Positions 27,321-36,923 of a stretch of 64,000 nt of DNA are shown one piece after another. The notes below the pieces were generated by a model. It searched no databases. It was not told the origin of the DNA and saw only the letters and a list, made by a program, of their open reading frames with translations. The DNA is taken from NCBI RefSeq assembly GCF_014133895.1, contig NC_050729.1, forward strand, positions 744,001 through 808,000, written 5' to 3'. Source of the DNA: Torulaspora globosa (lineage: Eukaryota; Ascomycota; Saccharomycetes; Saccharomycetales; Saccharomycetaceae). Every line of letters starts with the position of its first letter. Positions within the stretch are counted from its first letter, which is position 1. The translations under genes were made by a program, and so were the position numbers.

Positions 27321-28310
27321 CTACAATTTGGCAGCCAACTCGAGAACTTCCTTTCTACCATCTTGTACGCTGATCTCTGGCGAAACTTTAACTCTTTTGT
27401 ATTTCAACTTGCCATCAAAGAAGACCCAATGAGATCTGATTGTGCCTGACTGAGCAGTTTTCTTGGCACCCAGCTGACCGATCAAAATTCTCTTAGGATC
27501 GCTTAGCAGATCAAATGGAAGCTCTTGTTTGCTCTGAAACTTCTTTTGGGCGGACACGGAATCACCACTCAGACCAAATACGGCCGCATGTTCTTTCAAC
27601 TCCCTGTAGTTGTCACGGAAACCACAGGCCTGGCGTGTACAGCCCGGAGTGCTTGCCTTAGGGTAGGCAAAGATAATTATGATCCTGTTTTCCTCAGCAA
27701 CCTTCCTTAACGAAACGTCCTCTCCGTCCTGGTTCTGTAGAGTCACGTCAGGAACCTCTCCGCCAATATCTAATTCGGCCGACTGTGCAGTGGCATCTGA
27801 ATCATTGGCAACGTCGGTCTTCTCTTTGTCCCTGCTCAACTTCCACAGTTCTTCATCTTTTCCGCTTGGAGGCTCATCCTCTCCGGCTGGCGGCTTTGTC
27901 GACTCCTCCCCTTCCTCTGGTGGTTTATCATCCCCATGGTTGGCAGATTTCGAGTCTTCACCCTTCGATTCATCTCTGGGCAAAGCCCAAAGCTTCTCAT
28001 CCTTACTAGAAGTTTCATCTTCTCCTGCTGGAGGTCTGGTGGAATCTGCCTCTGATTCACTCGTCTTTGAGCCTCTTCTTCCCTTCCGGGCAGCAGGCTG
28101 TTCTCGTGGAAGCTTCCACAATTCCTCTCCTTCGCGACTGGGTGATTCATCCTCGCCTGCTGGTGGTTCAGTACTTTCTACATGTGTCTTGGATTCCTCA
28201 GATGATTTCTTAGCCTTTTTCAATGCTGGCTCAGCCATTTTCTGCCCTTCACTGCTTGAAGTGTCTCTCTTGCTTGCGGCAACCCTTGCCGAACGACGTA
28301 AATCAGCCAT
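27321..28310 (-). CDS. DOT5: Nuclear thiol peroxidase Dot5 with repeat-bearing N-terminal extension
   Basis: The C-terminal 150 residues are a BCP/PrxQ-type peroxiredoxin ([20 protein letters not shown]; peroxidatic C224, second Cys C229) that reduces alkyl hydroperoxides in the nucleus. The 329-residue length far exceeds S. cerevisiae Dot5 (215). The extra part holds three imperfect copies of about 24 residues, at 46-70, 90-113 and 137-161, each with PPAGEDE, an acidic spacer and LWxLxRD/E, separated by basic linkers. An early basic patch (KKAKK, 31-35) may be a nuclear signal. It is the YIL010W ortholog. The start ATG is the only one before the extension, and no frame break separates it from the enzyme. 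Confidence 0.93.
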   Translation of the reverse strand: MADLRRSARVAASKRDTSSSEGQKMAEPALKKAKKSSEESKTHVESTEPPAGEDESPSREGEELWKLPREQPAARKGRRGSKTSESEADSTRPPAGEDETSSKDEKLWALPRDESKGEDSKSANHGDDKPPEEGEESTKPPAGEDEPPSGKDEELWKLSRDKEKTDVANDSDATAQSAELDIGGEVPDVTLQNQDGEDVSLRKVAEENRIIIIFAYPKASTPGCTRQACGFRDNYRELKEHAAVFGLSGDSVSAQKKFQSKQELPFDLLSDPKRILIGQLGAKKTAQSGTIRSHWVFFDGKLKYKRVKVSPEISVQDGRKEVLELAAKL

Positions 28311-28413
28311 TGATGCTCCAATTCTTGCTTAAATAGTCTTTCCAAGCTCTTAAACGACCGATTGCCTCTTCGTTGGCTGTGGTGAGATCGCAGTTCTCCT
28401 TATATAACACCCC

Positions 28414-28435
28414 TTTGCCAGTTTGCACTGGCAAA
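28414..28435. repeat. 9-bp inverted repeat in DOT5 promoter
   Basis: TTTGCCAGT, a 4-nt spacer, then ACTGGCAAA, about 105 bp before the DOT5 ATG and next to a TATATAA box at 28401-28406. A further TTGCCAG follows at about 28436-28442. This could be a dimer-factor site; no known yeast factor is recognised. Confidence 0.7.
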
Positions 28436-28742
28436 TTGCCAGCGAAGCGAGCTAATACTAACAATACGTAAACGAAGACAAAGAACGTTGGCCTTTTGCT
28501 GCCATTCTCAATTGAAATGGTAGCATTTCCAGAGAATTCGACGACGTCGATAAGCTGATCCCAAGCCTGTCGAGCGTTCCTGCTCACTACTGTAAATCCA
28601 CGTTGACCTGATAAACGGATATGAGCATAGAATGCAGCCCGTTCCAGATACGATAGAATAAGATATATATAAACACAATGGATAACTAAATAATAACGAA
28701 AACCAGTCCCGGAAAATCCAAAGAGGAGAAAAAAAATTTGGG

Positions 28743-30500
28743 TCAGTGAAAATTGTGCGCGGACGCTTCAGTGTCGAGATCTTCTTCGTCTACGTAGCTG
28801 CGCTCACTGGCATCGTCATTTTCCTCGTCTTCGTCATCCTCGTCTTCGTTTGAGTATTGGTTGTGCGCGTCCAGATATCTCGCTATCGGTTGGTCGTTTC
28901 GACTGCTTTCATTATCAGTTGCACGAGCGTTTGCATCGTCTTGCTCGGCTTCGGATTGCTGAGCAGATTCAGCTTCAGCACGTTCTTGTGCTTCGATCTT
29001 CAGCTCGTGGAGGATGTCAAAGCATTCGGCAAGGAGTGCATTCAGAGTGCCTTGGCCCTCGGGTACGTTGCCGTCAGAATCGTAGAATTTCCCGTCCACA
29101 CGCAGGTTGTCTAATGATGCGAGTTTCATCTGATACGGGTAGAGCTCCCTACCATTATTAACACCGCCCATTCTCTTCAGCTCCAGAAGACAACGGCGTA
29201 CGGTAGATAGCTGATTGTGAATGGGCTGCAGGGACTCTGACACAGGTTCGGAACTCTCTAGCAGTTTATAAATGATAGCGTAAGATCTGCGCAGCAGGTA
29301 AAGAAGGATCGATTGTCCCTTGGAATCGCCGGATGCTGTAGGGAACTTACCGTTGACCCTCAGACCATCAATCTCGCCCAGCTGTTTCTGAAAAGTAAAC
29401 AGATCGGTTTCTCGCAAAGTCCATCTTCTCGTGACAAGCAGGTTCTCTAAACTAGTCTTAATGTCAATGAGCTGTTCATAGATTGGTTGCAATTTCGCAT
29501 CTAACTCGATTCCGCCGTTCTTCTGGTGCGACAGATCATTAATTAGATCATGACAATCGTCCAATAAACCGTTAAGCACGCCCTGTCCCTTCTCTTCCAC
29601 TTCGTTTGTTTCCAACGACTTAAACTTGCCGTTCTCGTCACGGTGAGACTCCAACTCGGTTAATTCCTTTTCCAGCGCCCGGACTTTCTCTTCAACGTAT
29701 TCCTGTGACATCAGATATTTTCCTTCCGTTTGCATATCCTTTTCAAGCGAAGGATTTGATTTCTTGGATGAAGCGGCGAGTGACAGTAGACCTCTTCTTA
29801 TCTCAAACAGCTTCTCCATGATACTAGTCAAATGGGGATCGATCTCTTCCACTTTAGACTCTGTACTATGATATTCATCCAGACAGTGCTGTAACTTGGC
29901 GCGCAGCAGCAAATCCTCCTCGATCTTGTTCTTGTTTCTCTCTTCGTAAAACTCACGCTCTGCCTCCGGTAACTTCTCGTCTATAACCTCCAGATTTTCA
30001 CCGAAGCTATCGCTCTTGTACGAGCTGTCCTCCACGATTTTCGAGATCTCCAGCAGCCTCTCTTTTATAGGCCTCAGATCGTGATGTGTGAACACATTGG
30101 ATTCATTCAGATGCTCGAGCAGCCTTTGAACCGTTGACAGGGACGCATAAGTGGCAGGTGCCGAATTTTTCAATCCGACAGTGAGGAAGCAAAGCGACAA
30201 CAATTGGAATACATCATCAAGCACAGAGTCCACACGATTATGCAACTCTGAGCTGTGGATTAGGGTAGTTGCACTATTCGAAGGCGTGTCGTGACTATTT
30301 TTCCTTATCTCATCCAGCTCCCTAACTTTGGTCAACACCTGTTGGTATATCGTCTGCACCTCCTTAGAGTTTAAATACTGTCTCCTGTTCTGTTTCAACT
30401 GCCCCAATAGACTTCTCACCCCTAACAGATAGTTCAAAATCTTCTCTTCTTCCTCGGGAACATCCTGCGGATGTTGAGAATTCGATGCAATCGCTGACAT
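28743..30500 (-). CDS. CUB1: Cub1, fungal DUF2408 protein
   Basis: The 585-residue cytoplasmic/nuclear protein corresponds to S. cerevisiae YPL260W (Cub1), a conserved fungal protein linked to DNA repair and proteasome function; molecular role unknown. The body is mostly alpha-helical and shows internally related blocks, such as LPLxxI-type helices with LLDDCHDLIN and LLAECFDILHEL next to LRVNGKF and LRVDGKF, consistent with repeated DUF2408 units. The last 70 residues are acidic and low-complexity (DEDDEDEENDDASE). The frame extends two codons upstream to TTG; the ATG at 30500 (MSAIASN) is used. It lies near APM1, matching YPL259-260. Confidence 0.88.
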   Translation of the reverse strand: MSAIASNSQHPQDVPEEEEKILNYLLGVRSLLGQLKQNRRQYLNSKEVQTIYQQVLTKVRELDEIRKNSHDTPSNSATTLIHSSELHNRVDSVLDDVFQLLSLCFLTVGLKNSAPATYASLSTVQRLLEHLNESNVFTHHDLRPIKERLLEISKIVEDSSYKSDSFGENLEVIDEKLPEAEREFYEERNKNKIEEDLLLRAKLQHCLDEYHSTESKVEEIDPHLTSIMEKLFEIRRGLLSLAASSKKSNPSLEKDMQTEGKYLMSQEYVEEKVRALEKELTELESHRDENGKFKSLETNEVEEKGQGVLNGLLDDCHDLINDLSHQKNGGIELDAKLQPIYEQLIDIKTSLENLLVTRRWTLRETDLFTFQKQLGEIDGLRVNGKFPTASGDSKGQSILLYLLRRSYAIIYKLLESSEPVSESLQPIHNQLSTVRRCLLELKRMGGVNNGRELYPYQMKLASLDNLRVDGKFYDSDGNVPEGQGTLNALLAECFDILHELKIEAQERAEAESAQQSEAEQDDANARATDNESSRNDQPIARYLDAHNQYSNEDEDDEDEENDDASERSYVDEEDLDTEASAHNFH

Positions 30501-31027
30501 CTGCAATATATCGATTCGATTCGATTACCTCCGACTCTTAACTCGCTGATCGAGTTTCTCCTCCAGCTGAAATGAAGTTACGACGGAGACCCACTGTTGA
30601 TATAAGACCGCAGCGATAGTCTCTTACGACGAAAGGTGGTAGTAAGAATTTTTAGTGAGAAGTTGTATTCGCAGATAACTCTTGAGCTGGCTCCAGGAAG
30701 AGCCAGATCTTGAGCTGGATCCTTGTCCCCAGTATGTAGTTATCCGGCTGTTGGTAAGGGCTCTTGAAATTCCCTCTGTGCCAGCAGTATTCAGCTTCCG
30801 GAAGTATCCCGCTCTTTTTTATCACTCAAAATTGATGGTAACCCTATGCTAGGGCGGTCTCACTGAAAGACTGGAAGATTCAATTGATGGTTACAGTTCA
30901 ATCTATTTATGGTGTTACTCCGGTAATCCTTTATGTCGTCCCTTTGCTCGTAGGAGGACTGATAAACTAAAATTCAAAAATGATTATACTAATAACGGTG
31001 CGGTAATTCATGGAAAAAATGGCGATG
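30501..31027. promoter_or_regulatory. CUB1 promoter / SLG1 3' region
   Basis: No gene is seen in 527 bp. A 7-bp inverted repeat (CTGGCTC...GAGCCAG, 30687-30706) is flanked by direct repeats of TTGAGCTGG at 30682-30690 and 30710-30718. T-rich tracts occur near 30813-30818. Confidence 0.4.
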
Positions 31028-32068
31028 TCAGTCCTCATCGGGGTTCACGACTGTCAGGATCTTGGTGCTTGCGGTGTTCGGGGCGTGTAGAATGGACCCG
31101 TTGCTGATTCGTCTTGAGTCGTCGAACGGGTTTGCGTGCGAGATTACTCTCGTAGTGTCCTCGAATGAGCCCGAAGAGGGCAGGTTGTTTAGAGAGGCCG
31201 ACGAGCTGCCGTGGTGGACCGACTTGTCGCCGTACTCGACGGGCTTTATGGCTTCTTGGTACTCTTTCTCCATCCTCTCCTGTTCGCGTTTCTTGTTGAT
31301 GTGTCTGAGTGTCAGCAGCACGGCGGCGCCTATCACCAGGGCTCCGGCGACTCCGCCGACGACGCCGCCGACTATTGCGCCGATGTTGGCTTTCTTCTTG
31401 GATCCGCTCTTATCGCTCTGACTTACGTCTGTGGCTGCAGTGGGCATTCCCTGCTTGCTGGTGGTTATCGTACTGGTGACGTAGACAGTGGAGCCGCCAT
31501 CCGTTTGGACGTTGGTGACGTAGACCACCGACTCGGTGGTGTGGGATATGAGACTGGACGAACTTGTTGGTGCGGTTGTCGTGGTTGTTGAGGGTGACGG
31601 CGAGGATGAGGAAGAGGACGATGACGACGATGACGACGCGCTCGTCGAGCTACTAGACAATGTGCTGGACGTACTCGATGTGCTCGATGCAGACGACGAG
31701 GAAGAAGACCCAGAAACCTCAACAGCAGAGCCTCCGTTTGCCGGAATCGCGTAAACCGAAAACGCATTAGTTCCCCCACACATCTCCGACGGATAGCCCA
31801 GACATGGCCCGTCACATCCATTCGAAGGACTCTCGCTATTGGCTGGGTTATCGTTACCACAATAACAATCGCTTCTATTCTTCAGTGCAAAATACTTGTA
31901 ACCTTTCCCTGCGCACTGTTCGTTACAATATCCACTCGTCTGGTACTGGTATGAATCATCAAATGTGAACGAAGAAGGTATAGATGCAAAACATTGGAAC
32001 CCTTCAGCGACTCGGCCTAACAGCCACATTGCTAGTAAAAGTGAATTGCTGCTTCTAATAGAAAGCAT
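31028..32068 (-). CDS. SLG1: Cell-wall integrity sensor Slg1/Wsc1
   Basis: This 346-residue plasma-membrane mechanosensor activates Rom2-Rho1-Pkc1. A signal peptide spans about 1-24. A WSC carbohydrate-binding domain with eight cysteines covers about 25-105 (CFASIPSSFTFDDSYQYQTS, YCGNDNP, SEMCGG). A Ser/Thr-rich spring-like stalk follows, then the transmembrane segment in ANIGAIVGGVVGGVAGALVIGAAVLLTLRHI. The cytoplasmic tail keeps the conserved Rom2-binding blocks (REQERMEKEYQEAIKPVEYGDK, NPFDDSRRISNGS, LTVVNPDED). The family usually has several WSC genes; the tail matches Wsc1 specifically. The open frame extends upstream only through non-ATG codons. Confidence 0.95.
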   Translation of the reverse strand: MLSIRSSNSLLLAMWLLGRVAEGFQCFASIPSSFTFDDSYQYQTSGYCNEQCAGKGYKYFALKNRSDCYCGNDNPANSESPSNGCDGPCLGYPSEMCGGTNAFSVYAIPANGGSAVEVSGSSSSSSASSTSSTSSTLSSSSTSASSSSSSSSSSSSPSPSTTTTTAPTSSSSLISHTTESVVYVTNVQTDGGSTVYVTSTITTSKQGMPTAATDVSQSDKSGSKKKANIGAIVGGVVGGVAGALVIGAAVLLTLRHINKKREQERMEKEYQEAIKPVEYGDKSVHHGSSSASLNNLPSSGSFEDTTRVISHANPFDDSRRISNGSILHAPNTASTKILTVVNPDED

Positions 32069-32691
32069 CGCTGGAAGCACCACAGGACGGGAAAAAAAGG
32101 TCTAGTGAACGGGTTCGCTATTTCTTCGAAGCTCTCATAAAGATTCGAAACCTCTCACCGCTCGAGAACACCAATGATGATACAAAGAGGCCTGTTACGT
32201 TCTTTATTGATTTCACTGAATGCCAGTAGTCAGCAATATATGACGATTTATTGTCTTATCTTCTATTCTTCGTGGATCGCGAGATCTAATGTGCTGAAAC
32301 AAGATTCAGTCGTTCTGGATGACACTCTGGGAGCCTGATCGCCGCGTATTTTACCGGCTGAGAGCTGAGGAACCTAAGAAATGGACTATGCTTGGAAGGG
32401 TTCTCGCAGATGATGGATGAGGAATTATGTGGCAACTATGGTCGAGGTTGAAAAGGCACTTTTGGTGTTCAGTTTTCGTCTTTGCATGGCCAGACGGCGC
32501 GAAAACGATTCGAGATTTTCGCGTCATTTTTAAGGTGGGAAATGTGGTGTTGCTCACCGGCTGTTGGGCAATCAATTGCGCTATTCGCTCGATGGAACCT
32601 GTAAGTGCAATTTGAGGTAGATGTCAAGTGAGAGATGGTGATCATCTTCTGCGGTGTTGGTTGATAAAAAAACGATCGCTCCTAATTGCTA
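32069..32691. other. SLG1-tRNA-Glu spacer
   Basis: 623 bp without a supported gene. It contains the SLG1 promoter on the minus strand. GGCGCGAAAA near 32495 resembles an SBF/MBF site (CRCGAAA). No other structure was seen. Confidence 0.35.
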
Positions 32692-32763
32692 TCCGATGTA
32701 GTGTAACGGCTATCACACCACGCTTTCACCGTGGAGACCGGGGTTCGACTCCCCGCATGGGAG
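32692..32763 (+). tRNA. tRNA-Glu(UUC) with an acceptor-stem G-G mismatch
   Basis: 72 nt with anticodon TTC in loop CTTTCAC, stem CCACG/CGTGG, and T arm CCGGGGTTCGACTCCCCG. It is followed by a TTTTT terminator. The acceptor stem TCCGATG faces CATGGGA, so position 4 (G) meets G at 69 instead of the usual C. All other stems are intact. Internal promoter boxes look normal. Confidence 0.93.
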
Positions 32764-32883
32764 TTTTTGATATATTTTTGATTTCTCTGGGCTTACAGGT
32801 ATTGAATGATTGCTGCTTTCGAGATCGCTGGGCTTGCAAGCTGGTAGTTACGCTGGTGGTGGTCAGTTGTCAGGCATTCTAGG

Positions 32884-35076
32884 ATGCCGGAGAAGGTTTT
32901 TATCTCCTCTGATGGCGAGTTCTGCGACCGAAATGGCAATGCGATAGTATTAAGGGGAGTTAACCTCGACCCAATTACAAAGATCCCAGCATGCCCCTAC
33001 TTGCCAACTCACACACCAGTTGACGAAAGCAGTTACTATGAGAATGCAGATGAGGTGAGCTTTGTGAATCATCCTCTTCCTTTAGAAGATATTGAGGAGC
33101 ATATAAACAGATTGAAATCGCTGGGCTACAACTGCATAAGGTTTCCCTTTACGTGGGAAGCTTTGGAGCATCAGGGTCCTGGGAAATACGATTTCGAGTA
33201 TATTGATTATGTGATAAAAGTCCTCAAAAAGATTGGTTCAATTGGGGGACTGTATGTGTACCTGGACCCGCACCAGGACGTGTGGTCAAGGTTCTGTGGT
33301 GGTTCAGGTGCGCCACTTTGGACTTTGTATGCAGCAGGCTTCAATCCCCGTCATTTCAACGCTACTGAGGCGGCCGTGCTGCATAATCATTATTCTGCAG
33401 AGGGGGAGGCGTATCCAAAAATGTTATGGCCGACAAATTACTTCAAGCTTGCGTGCCAGACAATGTTCACGTTGTTCTTCGCTGGCAAGGACTTTGCTCC
33501 AAAGTGCCAGATCAATGGGGAAAATATTCAGGACTACTTGCAGAATAGATTCATTGACGCGGTCATGGTCCTTTACTCGAAAATTCAGGAAAAGGCACCC
33601 GAGCTGTTCGCGGAAAACTGTATCATTGGCCTTGAGACAATTAATGAGCCAAATTGTGGTTATTTTGGAGAAAGAAACCTTGAGCAAGTTCCTAGAGACA
33701 GAAATTTGAAGCGTGGTTCTACGCCTACGGGATTTCAGAGCTTTCTTTTAGGAGAGGGTCATGCCGCTCTAGTGGAGCAATACGATATCTCAATCTTTGG
33801 CCCCACTAAAATTGGCACTAAGGAAATTGACCCAAAAGGTACAAGCTGCTGGCTTACCAATGAGGAGCGGGCACAACTCGACTCACGATACGGATGGCAA
33901 AGGGCGGCGTCATGGTTGCCGGCTCAATGCATCTGGAAGCTCCACGGCGTTTGGGCAGAGAATGAAGGTGGGCCAACTTTACTGCGTAAAGATTACTTTG
34001 CGTATGTGGCTGAAAGCCCGCTGTCCCCTGTCAACGATGTTTATTTCAGTCATCATCAATTTGTCAGCTTTTACAAACGTTTCCAAAGGGCGTTTAGAAA
34101 GATCGATAAAGAGTCGCTATTGTTTATGCAGGGGCTAGTGTTCAAGCAACCACCCCAGCTGAAAGGCTCAGATTTGATAGACGACAGAACTGTCTATTCA
34201 TGTCATTTTTACGATGGCATGTCGCTGATGTTTAAAACGTGGAACCGAAAGTTTAACGTGGATACTTTCGGCATCGTTCGTGGTCGATACTTTAATCCGG
34301 CTTTCAGTGTTGTTCTAGGAGAGACGAATATCAGAAAATGCCTGAAAAGGCAGCTTAGAGAAATGAAACAGGAAGTTAAAGACGCCTTAAGCATACCTTG
34401 CTTCTTCACCGAGATAGGTATGCCATTTGACATGGATAACAAAAGGGCTTACAAAAATGGGGACTTCTCCTCACAGATTTCGGCGGTAGATGCTCTGCAA
34501 GCGGCTCTAGAGGGTGAAAATCTCTCCTATAGCCTCTGGTGCTACTGCTCGAAGAACTCACATGAATATGGCGATGAGTGGAATAACGAAGACTTTTCCA
34601 TCTGGTCGTCGCAACACAGTAATCAACGCCTGGAAGCCGAGACACCTCGTTTAGAAGCTAGCGACTTTGTTACATTGACGGAGAACCTGGAACTCGATAC
34701 ACCGCCATGCGCTAGAAAGAATAAGCTTGATTTCAGTGGCATTCGCGTCCTCGACGCAGTCCTAAGACCTTTTCCGATTAAGATTCACGGTAAATTCATT
34801 GACGCGAATTTTGACTTACCAGCTAAGACATATAAGTTAGAGATAGCGGCACGGGCCGATGCTGAAATTTCACCGGATGCGCATTCCTTTATATTTCTGC
34901 CTCAGCACCATTTCCCGCTGGGAAGAATCACTATCAATTCTTCATCAGGCGTTTTCGCTTATCATCAAGATTATCAAGTATTGAAATGGTTCCACAGCTC
35001 TGGAAAGCAGTGGTTAACAATCTCTTTGATAGATGCAGATTCTAGAGCTCCAAGCCCTAATTGTACAATCTCTTAA
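32884..35076 (+). CDS. EGH1: Ergosteryl-beta-glucosidase Egh1 (GH5)
   Basis: This 730-residue glycoside hydrolase family 5 protein corresponds to S. cerevisiae YIR007W (Egh1), which removes glucose from ergosteryl-beta-glucoside. The barrel begins with FCDRNGNAIVLRGVNLDP. YNCIRFPFTWEALE and YVYLDPHQDVWSRFCGGSGAP are the family substrate-site segments. The acid/base glutamate is in LETINEPNCG (about 251) and the nucleophile glutamate in CFFTEIGMPFD (about 514). A C-terminal beta-rich domain follows. No signal peptide is present, fitting an intracellular enzyme. It converges on PRI1, as YIR007W does on YIR008C. Confidence 0.95.
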   Translation: MPEKVFISSDGEFCDRNGNAIVLRGVNLDPITKIPACPYLPTHTPVDESSYYENADEVSFVNHPLPLEDIEEHINRLKSLGYNCIRFPFTWEALEHQGPGKYDFEYIDYVIKVLKKIGSIGGLYVYLDPHQDVWSRFCGGSGAPLWTLYAAGFNPRHFNATEAAVLHNHYSAEGEAYPKMLWPTNYFKLACQTMFTLFFAGKDFAPKCQINGENIQDYLQNRFIDAVMVLYSKIQEKAPELFAENCIIGLETINEPNCGYFGERNLEQVPRDRNLKRGSTPTGFQSFLLGEGHAALVEQYDISIFGPTKIGTKEIDPKGTSCWLTNEERAQLDSRYGWQRAASWLPAQCIWKLHGVWAENEGGPTLLRKDYFAYVAESPLSPVNDVYFSHHQFVSFYKRFQRAFRKIDKESLLFMQGLVFKQPPQLKGSDLIDDRTVYSCHFYDGMSLMFKTWNRKFNVDTFGIVRGRYFNPAFSVVLGETNIRKCLKRQLREMKQEVKDALSIPCFFTEIGMPFDMDNKRAYKNGDFSSQISAVDALQAALEGENLSYSLWCYCSKNSHEYGDEWNNEDFSIWSSQHSNQRLEAETPRLEASDFVTLTENLELDTPPCARKNKLDFSGIRVLDAVLRPFPIKIHGKFIDANFDLPAKTYKLEIAARADAEISPDAHSFIFLPQHHFPLGRITINSSSGVFAYHQDYQVLKWFHSSGKQWLTISLIDADSRAPSPNCTIS

Positions 35077-35123
35077 ATAAGGACATTTATCAAAGATACC
35101 ATTTATTTACGCATGAGAATCGA

Positions 35124-36374
35124 TTAGAACTCAAGAGACGTATCACCTTCTTCAGCACGTTCCCTCTTCGTTGTTCCCATTTCATGCTTCATAACCTTGT
35201 TTACATGATCCTGAAAGACGTCGATAAACGGTTGCAAGCTCGTCTTGTTTATGTTATTCCCATTATCTTCCATTTCTTTCTGTAAATCCATCAATCTGGG
35301 CGCTTGATCGGGAGAAAAGTCCGCATCGATCGGCACGCACACCTTGCCTGTTGAAGGATGTATACAAAATGGGGACTTCAACAAGTGGATAGTCTGCTTC
35401 GTAACTTCTATATCGAGCTTTGGATACAGTGTGGCAATGATTAAGTCTGCCTTGCATTCACGAAGCCTTAAGATGTAGTCCTGTTTCCTGTTAATCTTGA
35501 CGTCCTTCGATGCTACCAAATCGATGTCGTTCCATTTATCCTGACTTGATCTGCCTGGATTTTCTGTCCAGTATCTCATCAGCGCCTCTATCAGATTCTT
35601 ATCGTGAAGGCTAGGAAGTAGTGTTTCGAACGCCCGGTTGTCGTCTTGCCACGGATTTTGCTCCTCCAGAATGATGTTAGCAAAATGAGGTTTAAGCAAT
35701 TCGAGCGACCGGGCCAGATGTGGATGGTATGGTCTCTTCAAAGAGAGTCGCTTGTCCGCATTTCTGTCTCGCACCACATTCACATAATCCAGAACATTAC
35801 GTCTTTGCAAGTCATTGAGAATACGCGCTCGTCTATCACTGACCCAGCAGTGAGCACCACGTCTGCCGGAGAACACCCAGATAAAATCCTCGTACGCGAA
35901 ATCTTCCTTCAAAGTGGTGTTTACAACACGCATGGCAAGAGTAATGAACTTCCAGCACTTCTCACACACTTGTGCTCCTGAACAACAAGTTCTGAACGTA
36001 TCATAGTCATCCATATCGATATCAAAAACCAGTTCTTTCTCCAGAGGCTTCATTTCGGTTTTCAACAACGAATCCCGCTCCCTAGGTGCCTTGCTGTAAG
36101 TGGCTCCGATCTCAAATCTATCAGGATTCGCCTTCTCAATAGCAGCTTTAAACTCCTGAACTGAAGTGAAAGAGTTATACCTCTTGTACGCTCCGGACCT
36201 GAACGCCATTGCAAATTCCCTATTGATGATATCTCTGCCCGCCTTAGGTGAATGGTTCAACCAATTAAAGATGACTTTGAATGGGAACATATGCTGATAG
36301 TAGTACTGCATATCCGAGAGACTAGGTGTCTTGAATTGGCTGGTTGCATTGTTCTCTGGACCGGATCCATCCAT
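35124..36374 (-). CDS. PRI1: DNA primase catalytic subunit Pri1
   Basis: The 416-residue small subunit of primase synthesises RNA primers within DNA polymerase alpha-primase. The metal-binding acidic motif lies in ELVFDIDMDDYD (about 109-116), followed by a zinc-binding cluster CCSGAQVCEKCW, and VFSGRRGAHCWVSD is the conserved catalytic segment with the SGRRGxHxWV core. Length is close to S. cerevisiae Pri1 (409). The promoter contains a perfect MCB (GACGCGTC), matching known G1/S expression. It is divergent from PRE1. Confidence 0.97.
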   Translation of the reverse strand: MDGSGPENNATSQFKTPSLSDMQYYYQHMFPFKVIFNWLNHSPKAGRDIINREFAMAFRSGAYKRYNSFTSVQEFKAAIEKANPDRFEIGATYSKAPRERDSLLKTEMKPLEKELVFDIDMDDYDTFRTCCSGAQVCEKCWKFITLAMRVVNTTLKEDFAYEDFIWVFSGRRGAHCWVSDRRARILNDLQRRNVLDYVNVVRDRNADKRLSLKRPYHPHLARSLELLKPHFANIILEEQNPWQDDNRAFETLLPSLHDKNLIEALMRYWTENPGRSSQDKWNDIDLVASKDVKINRKQDYILRLRECKADLIIATLYPKLDIEVTKQTIHLLKSPFCIHPSTGKVCVPIDADFSPDQAPRLMDLQKEMEDNGNNINKTSLQPFIDVFQDHVNKVMKHEMGTTKRERAEEGDTSLEF

Positions 36375-36464
36375 TCTACCTCAAGCTGCTGGTATTGGCT
36401 GGTTTATCGAACCAATCGAGCCGTCTGGACTAGTTGCTACCTGCTTCATCACTACTATGCTTTT

Positions 36465-36472
36465 GACGCGTC
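36465..36472. promoter_or_regulatory. MCB (MBF) site of PRI1
   Basis: The palindrome GACGCGTC contains ACGCGT, about 92 bp upstream of the PRI1 ATG. MBF drives G1/S genes, including primase, in S. cerevisiae. Confidence 0.75.
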
Positions 36473-36808
36473 TTCGCGTCCCCTCGTCGACCGTGACCGC
36501 GCTAGCTGAAGACAATGCGTCTAACCATTCCATCTTTTTGAGATGGCCGATGGCCTTTAGGATCCGGTAGCATGGCTAGGGATCGAGGAGGCTTCTGAAG
36601 CCCATTATTTCATCGCTTAGTCTTTCGTTTTAGTCAACCGGCTCACAACCGCCGCAGTTGGAAGGAAGAAAGAACCAAGCACTGAGCCTATGCAAACCAC
36701 ACTGGTGGACGCAGAGTAACTCCAACTTGAATGTTTACACGCTTTACGTTAGTGTATATGAAAGGTCTAGCTTTAAAGGGCCTTTAAGTTTGTTGATGTT
36801 TATGAAAG

Positions 36809-36839
36809 TTACCCGGCCTGGGCGCAATAAGGTGGCAAA
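36809..36839 (+). promoter_or_regulatory. Reb1 site and PACE (Rpn4) element of PRE1
   Basis: TTACCCGG at 36809-36816 is a Reb1 consensus. GGTGGCAAA at 36831-36839 is a perfect proteasome-associated control element, 85 bp before the PRE1 ATG. Rpn4 control of proteasome genes is established in S. cerevisiae. Confidence 0.85.
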
Positions 36840-36923
36840 AACTATAGAAAAGGCCTGGGGAAATGGTAGAAAGGACAGATCAGAAGGCGCTGTGAGGTGA
36901 ATTGAAGGCCAATCGCGATCGGT

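Noticed and set aside
28303..28587. 94-codon minus-strand frame upstream of DOT5 with a hydrophobic segment
   Set aside because: It starts only at GTG, contains no internal ATG, spans the DOT5 TATA box and overlaps the DOT5 start.
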